NCBI RefSeq assembly: GCF_002189065.1
Contig: NZ_BDMN01000110.1
Span: forward strand, 1 to 38,015
Source of the DNA: Bathymodiolus platifrons methanotrophic gill symbiont
GTDB lineage: Bacteria > Pseudomonadota > Gammaproteobacteria > Methylococcales > Methylomonadaceae
Direction: 5' to 3'
DNA length: 38,015 bases
Shown here: positions 33,082 to 38,015 of the stretch, piece after piece
Layout: every line of letters begins with the position of its first letter
Position numbering within the stretch: position 1 is the stretch's first letter
Position numbers and translations under genes: made by a program
Notes under the pieces: model-generated
The model's database searches: none
What the model saw: the letters and a program-made list of their open reading frames with translations, nothing else
Told to the model about the DNA's origin: nothing

Positions 33082-33978
33082 TTATTTCTCTAAAAATTCA
33101 GTCAGCATTCTTGCTACGCCGGATTGCCACTTAGGGAGGGTTAAAGCAAAATTTGTTTGTAGTTTACTAGTATTTAGCCGTGAGTTATTAGGCCGCTTGG
33201 CCGGAGTTGGGAATGCACTAGTTGGAACGGGAGAAATAGCTTCAACTACCGTGTTTAAATTTTGTCCCATTTTTTGCGCGTAGTCTATAACAAAGCTTGC
33301 ATACCCATGCCATGAGGTTTCTCCAGCTGCGACAAGATGATATAGACCACTTAGTTCAGGACTAAGCTGTGCTGTACGAATAGCATGAGCTGTGACATCC
33401 GCTAACAAGTCAGCCCCTGTTGGTGCGCCAATTTGATCATTAATAACAGTTAGGCTATCTCGCTCTTTTGCAAGACGAAGCATGGTTTTAGCAAAATTAT
33501 TACCTCGAGCCCCATAAACCCAGCTGGTGCGAAAGATAAGGTGGTTACAGCCTGATGCCTGAATCGCTTGTTCACCAGCAAACTTAGTTGCTCCATAGAC
33601 ACTCAAAGGGCCAGTTACATCCGTTTCTTGCCATGCAACTGTGCCATCGCCAGCAAAAACATAATCTGTTGAATAATGTACCAGCCAGGCATTAAGTAGT
33701 TTTGTCTCTTGCGCCAAAACAGCGACAGCATCTGCATTAATCGTTTGCGCTAATTCTTTTTCACTCTCTGCTTTATCAACGGCAGTATAAGCAGCGGCAT
33801 TAACAATGATATTGGGTTTAATTTGTCGAACAGTATCCGCTAAACCCGATAGGTCAGTGAAATTGGCACAATAATCTTGACTAGTACTATCCAGAGCGAT
33901 TACTTCACCTAGTGGTGCCAAGCTACGCTGAAGTTCCCAGCCTACCTGGCCGTTTTTGCCTAATAAGAGTATTTTCAC
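33082..33978 (-). CDS. rfbD: dTDP-4-dehydrorhamnose reductase
   Basis: A 298-residue short-chain dehydrogenase that reduces the keto sugar to dTDP-L-rhamnose with NAD(P)H. It starts [20 protein letters not shown], a nucleotide-binding GxxGxx[13 protein letters not shown] near residue 60, [10 protein letters not shown] near 105 and the catalytic [10 protein letters not shown] near 128 follow. [11 protein letters not shown] near 151 and [15 protein letters not shown] near 181 are also typical of RfbD. Its start overlaps the rfbB stop by one base. Also known as rmlD. Confidence 0.95.
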   Translation of the reverse strand: MKILLLGKNGQVGWELQRSLAPLGEVIALDSTSQDYCANFTDLSGLADTVRQIKPNIIVNAAAYTAVDKAESEKELAQTINADAVAVLAQETKLLNAWLVHYSTDYVFAGDGTVAWQETDVTGPLSVYGATKFAGEQAIQASGCNHLIFRTSWVYGARGNNFAKTMLRLAKERDSLTVINDQIGAPTGADLLADVTAHAIRTAQLSPELSGLYHLVAAGETSWHGYASFVIDYAQKMGQNLNTVVEAISPVPTSAFPTPAKRPNNSRLNTSKLQTNFALTLPKWQSGVARMLTEFLEK

Positions 33979-35042
33979 TAGCTACGCTCCTGGTAGTTTT
34001 TTTCTACCCAGTCACGATAAGCACCAGATTGTACATTGGCCACCCAGTCTTGATTATCCAGATACCACTGCACTGTTTTGCGTATCCCTGTATCGAAAGT
34101 TTCTACTGGTTTCCAGTCTAGTTCACGCTCAATTTTCCGAGCATCAATAGCATAGCGGCGATCATGCCCCAAACGATCTGTAACAAAGGAAATTGGCTCG
34201 GCGTAGCCCTGTTTATCAGCTCGGGGGCGTAGTTCATCCAATAAGCTGCAAACCGTATGCACTATTTCTAAATTAGGCTTTTCATTCCAGCCACCTACAT
34301 TATAAGTTTCTCCTGATGTACCCGCTGCCAATACTCGACGAATGGCACTACAATGGTCTTTTACATAAAGCCAGTCACGTATTTGCTGACCATCTCCATA
34401 AACAGGAAGCGATTTACCCGCTAAAGCATTAACAATTATCAGTGGAATCAGCTTTTCAGGGAAATGATACGGGCCATAGTTATTCGAGCAGTTCGTTGTT
34501 AATACAGGTAATCCATAAGTATGGTGATAGGAATGGACCAAATGGTCACTGGCTGCTTTACTTGCTGAATAAGGGCTATTCGGTTCGTATTGGTGTGTTT
34601 CAGTGAATGCTGGCTCGTCCTTTGCTAAAGAACCATAAACTTCATCAGTGGAGACATGTAGCAAACGAAAATTTTGTTTGCTATTTCCGTCCAGTTTATT
34701 CCAGTAAGCACGAATGGCTTCTAGTAAATGAAATGTACCGACAACATTAGTTTGTATAAAAGCTTCAGGGCCGTGTATAGAGCGATCAACATGGGATTCT
34801 GCCGCAAAATTAATCACAGCACGTGGCTGATGTTTTTCTAGTAATTCACTAATTAAACTGGCATCACCAATATCTCCCTGAACAAAGATATGCCGATTAT
34901 CTCCCTGTAAAGAAGACAGGCTTTCCAGGTTTCCTGCATAGGTGAGTTTGTCTATATTGACGATAGATTCATCATTTTCGGCGAGCCAATCGAGGACAAA
35001 GTTAGCACCAATAAATCCTGCTCCGCCTGTTACAAAAATCAT
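33978..35042 (-). CDS. rfbB: dTDP-glucose 4,6-dehydratase
   Basis: A 354-residue extended short-chain dehydrogenase, the first gene of the operon. It converts dTDP-glucose to the 4-keto-6-deoxy sugar. IFVTGGAGFIGANFVLDWL is at the N-terminus and NFAAESHVDRSIHGPEAFI near residue 77. HVSTDEVYGSL near 129 contains the Asp-Glu dehydration pair, and the catalytic NSPYSASKAASDHLVHSYH lies near 155. SNNYGPYHFPEKLIPL and YGDGQQIRDWLYVKDH follow. Length is typical. The spacer upstream is the likely promoter region, shared with the divergent epimerase-dehydratase. Also known as rmlB. Confidence 0.96.
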   Translation of the reverse strand: MIFVTGGAGFIGANFVLDWLAENDESIVNIDKLTYAGNLESLSSLQGDNRHIFVQGDIGDASLISELLEKHQPRAVINFAAESHVDRSIHGPEAFIQTNVVGTFHLLEAIRAYWNKLDGNSKQNFRLLHVSTDEVYGSLAKDEPAFTETHQYEPNSPYSASKAASDHLVHSYHHTYGLPVLTTNCSNNYGPYHFPEKLIPLIIVNALAGKSLPVYGDGQQIRDWLYVKDHCSAIRRVLAAGTSGETYNVGGWNEKPNLEIVHTVCSLLDELRPRADKQGYAEPISFVTDRLGHDRRYAIDARKIERELDWKPVETFDTGIRKTVQWYLDNQDWVANVQSGAYRDWVEKNYQERS

Positions 35043-35802
35043 ACTTTAAGTCCCTGGTTACTTTATTTGCCACTACTCTTGAAGTTTAATAAGAAAAATT
35101 CAGAGAGGCCATTTTCTGACCGAAAATTGTAGCATATTTTAACTCTCCTTTTATAAAGGAAGGGAGTTACTGAGTTAGTTTAGAACTTGAAAAAATAGCT
35201 GCTGATGACTCGCGCTGTAACCAATTGATTCCTATGCATTTCAGAGGGTGTGCTCACTTAATCTAGAAAGTAGCTAATAATTATAAAGCAATGATTTATG
35301 CCAGCAATGCTAAAAATACGTGCAACTATTTTTTTGTTTCAAGTAGAGGTGCAATTATTATCTTGCCTATCAAATTGAATTGTATTGCTTATCTACCCTT
35401 TCAATGCCAACATAAGAAACTCTTTGCAATATATTTTTCCAGGTTCAGATAACCTGAACTCGCGGTAGTTACTTGATACTATTTTATACATCGTCATTCC
35501 GGCAGAGCCTGCCCCAAGCGAAGGCTGGGGGAAGCCGGAATCCAGTCACATGAATGTGAACGATGCCATCCATGGCACTGGATACTCGCTTCCCTGCGGG
35601 TATGACGGGTGATTGGTACATTATGTAACTTGGTTTTGACGCATGAAACTGTGCATTATGGTCTCACTATATTATCTTGATAATTTCCATAAGGCTTTGA
35701 TTTTATTATGCTGAGATCAGGTGCTCTGAGGTTAAATATAGAGGACTTTAGGCTGTTTTTATCTCTGTACTCATATCTTTCCAAAATTTACCGAGGCAAT
35801 AA
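35043..35802. other. 760-base non-coding spacer between divergent sugar genes
   Basis: No gene is supported. It holds a hairpin at 35141-35168 (AACTC/GAGTT with CCTTT/AAAGG inside) about 100 bases upstream of rfbB, a short hairpin GTTCAG/CTGAAC near 35442-35457, and a dispersed-type repeat at 35492-35607. The promoters of rfbB (minus) and the WbpM-type gene (plus) should lie here, but I cannot pick convincing -35/-10 pairs. Confidence 0.5.
35492..35607. repeat. CGTCATTCCGGC palindromic repeat
   Basis: A 116-base element bounded by CGTCAT and ATGACG. It has internal pairs ATTCCGGC/GCCGGAAT and ATCCAGT/ACTGGAT. It resembles the widespread CGTCATTCC...GGAATCCAG...GGTATGACG repeats known from many bacteria. 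Only one copy is in the window. Confidence 0.8.
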
Positions 35803-37653
35803 GTGTTAAAAAATAACTTTGCATTTAGATCACGTTTAACCATCGCAATTCATGATGCTTTGATGGTGGCATGTGCCTGGCTACTTGCTTTCTGGATTCG
35901 CTTTGATTTAGATCTGATTCCTAGTGAATATCTTACTAATGCCCTTCGTTACTTGCCTTATGTCATTATTAGCCAATCGATTATTTTCTGGTACTTGGGT
36001 TTATATAAAGGTGTCTGGCGCTTTTCCTCGTTACCTGATTTAATCAGAATTTTTAAGGCTGTCTTTTTCGGTGTATTTTTTATTGCCGGTAGTCTTTTTG
36101 TCTATAACCGCCTGGCTTTTATGCCACGCTCGGTATTACCACTGTATACCAGTTTTTTATTACTATTTTTAAGCATTCCCCGTTTGTTTTATCGCTATTA
36201 TAAAGACTGGGTAAAGCACGAAGCTGCAGCGCAGCGAGCACTAATCATAGGTGCAGGAGCAGCAGGAGAAATGTTAGCTAGAGACTTATTGCAAGATGAG
36301 GTCTCTTTATTACCTATTGCCTTTGTTGATGATGATAAAGCAAAAAAAGGGCGTTCAATACGCGGCTTACAGGTATTTTTTGATACTAATCTGGTGGCTG
36401 AATATACCGCTAAACTGAATGTTGATATTATTCTAATAGCGATTCCATCGGCATCAGATATAGAGATGCGTGGCATGATCGAGGCTTGTGAACGAGCTCA
36501 TGTTCCTTTTAAAACTCTGCCATCTGTTAAAGAGTTACTCTCAAATACTGTTTCTAAAGGTAATTTAAGAAATGTAGCCATTGATGATATTTTAGGGCGT
36601 GAGCCTGTTAATTTAAACTGGGCACAAATTAAATCCAGCCTGTCGGGTAAGAAAATTTTAGTTACTGGAGGCGGCGGTTCAATTGGTTCCGAGCTTTGTC
36701 GTCAACTTGCCCAGGTTGCACCCGAATCAATCATTATTTATGAGCATTCTGAATTTAACCTGTATCAAATACATTCAACATTACGTAGAAGCTTTCCTGA
36801 TTTAAAACTTAGTGCAATTTTAGGGGATGTCGTCGATAGAGCTGCTGTAGAAGACCTTATTCGCAATGAAAAACCTGAGGTTATTTTTCATGCTGCAGCT
36901 TATAAGCATGTGCCTTTATTAGAGCAACAGGTTTTAGCTGCAGTCACTAATAATTTAATAGGCACAAAAAATGTTGCTGAAGTGGCGCTGGCAGAAAAAG
37001 TTGAGCGTTTTGTTTTAATATCTACTGATAAAGCCGTTAATCCTAGTAATATTATGGGGGCAACTAAACGCGCCGCAGAAATCTTGTGTCAAAACCTAAA
37101 TACCTTAGCAAAACACACATCATTTATAACCGTCCGTTTTGGTAATGTACTAGATTCGGCAGGTAGTGTTGTCCCCTTATTTAGAGAGCAAATTAAAATG
37201 GGTGGGCCTGTCACTGTTACGCACCCCGATGTAAGCCGTTTTTTTATGACTATCCCCGAAGCCTGTCGGCTGATTATGAATGCAGAAGCTGTGGGGGCTG
37301 GTGGCGAAATATATGTATTGGATATGGGGCAGGCAATAAAAATTAGCTATCTGGCTGAGCAAATGATTCAGTTAAGTGGCTTAAGTGTAGGTTCGGATAT
37401 TAAAATCGAATATATCGGCTTGCGTGCTGGAGAAAAATTACATGAAGAATTATTTCATGAACAGGAGCAATTATTAGGTACCGGGTTTGAAAAACTCTTT
37501 TTAGCAAAAGCCAGGCGCTATGAACAAGATGTCTGGGAGAAACAAATGGAAAATTTACTGGTGGCTTGTAAAAACCGCGACTCTGTAGATATTCAGGCAC
37601 AATTAAAACAATTAGTACCCGAGTTTAATAATGTAGATGAGCAGGAGTACTAG
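35803..37653 (+). CDS. WbpM/CapD-type nucleotide-sugar epimerase-dehydratase
   Basis: A 616-residue membrane-anchored polysaccharide biosynthesis protein. Four hydrophobic segments fill about residues 12-130. A first Rossmann-like region follows (ALIIGAGAAGEMLARDLL near 149), then the catalytic short-chain dehydrogenase domain, with KKILVTGGGGSIGSELCRQL near 283. ILGDVVDR and FHAAAYKHVPLLE come next. STDKAVNPSNIMGATKRAAE near 412 has Met in place of the usual catalytic Tyr, as in WbpM, PglF and FlaA1. These enzymes are 4,6-dehydratases (often 5-epimerases) acting on UDP-GlcNAc. The start is GTG, supported by GAGG seven bases upstream. It is divergent from rfbBDAC and serves the same surface glycan pathway. 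Confidence 0.9.
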   Translation: MLKNNFAFRSRLTIAIHDALMVACAWLLAFWIRFDLDLIPSEYLTNALRYLPYVIISQSIIFWYLGLYKGVWRFSSLPDLIRIFKAVFFGVFFIAGSLFVYNRLAFMPRSVLPLYTSFLLLFLSIPRLFYRYYKDWVKHEAAAQRALIIGAGAAGEMLARDLLQDEVSLLPIAFVDDDKAKKGRSIRGLQVFFDTNLVAEYTAKLNVDIILIAIPSASDIEMRGMIEACERAHVPFKTLPSVKELLSNTVSKGNLRNVAIDDILGREPVNLNWAQIKSSLSGKKILVTGGGGSIGSELCRQLAQVAPESIIIYEHSEFNLYQIHSTLRRSFPDLKLSAILGDVVDRAAVEDLIRNEKPEVIFHAAAYKHVPLLEQQVLAAVTNNLIGTKNVAEVALAEKVERFVLISTDKAVNPSNIMGATKRAAEILCQNLNTLAKHTSFITVRFGNVLDSAGSVVPLFREQIKMGGPVTVTHPDVSRFFMTIPEACRLIMNAEAVGAGGEIYVLDMGQAIKISYLAEQMIQLSGLSVGSDIKIEYIGLRAGEKLHEELFHEQEQLLGTGFEKLFLAKARRYEQDVWEKQMENLLVACKNRDSVDIQAQLKQLVPEFNNVDEQEY

Positions 37654-37783
37654 CTGTTAACTACTTTCAGTGGCCTCTACTCCACATTTAGCCAAAAATT
37701 AAGAGTTTTACAGTATACCTTGCTATAGAGATTGTGAAAGTATTCTATTTTTTACCTTCCCCCTTGAAAAAGAGGATTAAGGG

Positions 37784-38015
37784 GCAGGCGCGCCATGCTA
37801 CCTCACAACATTCTGGGACTCCTGTCACCAACATTCATTCGCCTACGCAGCGAATGGGAGATGCCCTGGTCGCCCTGCGTCCGTCTCAACTACGCACAAA
37901 ACCCTGCTCCGTTAAGACTACCTCAAATGGCTGGACGGCTTTCGGAATGCAATTCTTGCCTCCCTCGCGCGCTACTAGCGCACTTCGGATCAGCGAATTG
38001 CCCTGTCGCCTACCA
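37784..38015. mobile_element. ~280-bp GC-rich insertion element, copy 2 (cut by window end)
   Basis: Matches 1187-1419 over 232 bases in the same orientation, with one base fewer (GGCTTTCGG against GGCTATTCGG). It sits about 130 bases after the epimerase-dehydratase gene, and the window ends inside it. The shared left boundary begins GCAGGCGCGCC in both copies although the DNA before it differs. Confidence 0.88.

Overview
The window reads as chromosomal DNA of an AT-rich gammaproteobacterium. The clues are the pgeF-rluD pair divergent from bamD, the apaG-apaH pair, gph upstream of trpE-trpG-trpD-trpC, and an rfbBDAC cluster. I cannot name genus or species from sequence alone. The genome is rich in small palindromic and miniature mobile elements: at least six unrelated families occur in 38 kb. 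Both window edges are unusual: the left edge cuts an unrecognised gene and the right edge falls inside a dispersed repeat.

Layout. 1-2630 is an accessory zone: an open-ended minus-strand gene, a small gene split by a ~280-bp insertion element, and the N-terminal stub of an integron-type integrase on the opposite strand. 2630-8545 is housekeeping: pgeF-rluD (minus), bamD (plus), a CbtA/CbtB putative cobalt transporter, nadE (minus) and apaG-apaH. 8546-9140 holds two copies of a ~165-bp palindromic element. 9141-11550 is a compact three-gene unit: an Hcp-like protein, a UPF0114/YqhA membrane protein and a small glutaredoxin-like protein. fumC follows. 13193-15082 holds gph and a histidine phosphatase between two identical 204-bp MITEs, and trpE-trpG-trpD-trpC follows. 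19419-21200 holds a small membrane-anchored protein and a duplicated, damaged retropepsin-like gene. 21348-23439 is a sulfite reductase hemoprotein with its DUF934 partner. Then come nhaD, an AmpG-type permease, and the amrS / amrB-amrA group with amrS interrupted by an amber codon. 29321-35042 (minus) holds a TPR protein, a CYTH protein, galE and rfbCADB. A WbpM/CapD-type epimerase-dehydratase (plus) closes the gene content.

How the genes work together. The trp genes supply four of the activities from chorismate to indole-glycerol phosphate; trpF, trpB and trpA are not here. The right side makes nucleotide sugars (dTDP-L-rhamnose, UDP-galactose and a UDP-HexNAc derivative) for surface polysaccharide. 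PgeF and AmpG both concern peptidoglycan, but are far apart.

The most interesting signal is the Hcp-like protein. It keeps the N-terminal four-Cys cluster site and the His/Glu/Glu and one Cys of the hybrid-cluster site. The other three hybrid-cluster cysteines are replaced by Ser, Asp and Thr. With its membrane and thiol-redox neighbours this could be a repurposed Hcp system. Other leads are the co-varying palindromic family, the insertion element that splits a gene, the MITE with an NTTATAAN target duplication, and the amber codon in amrS.
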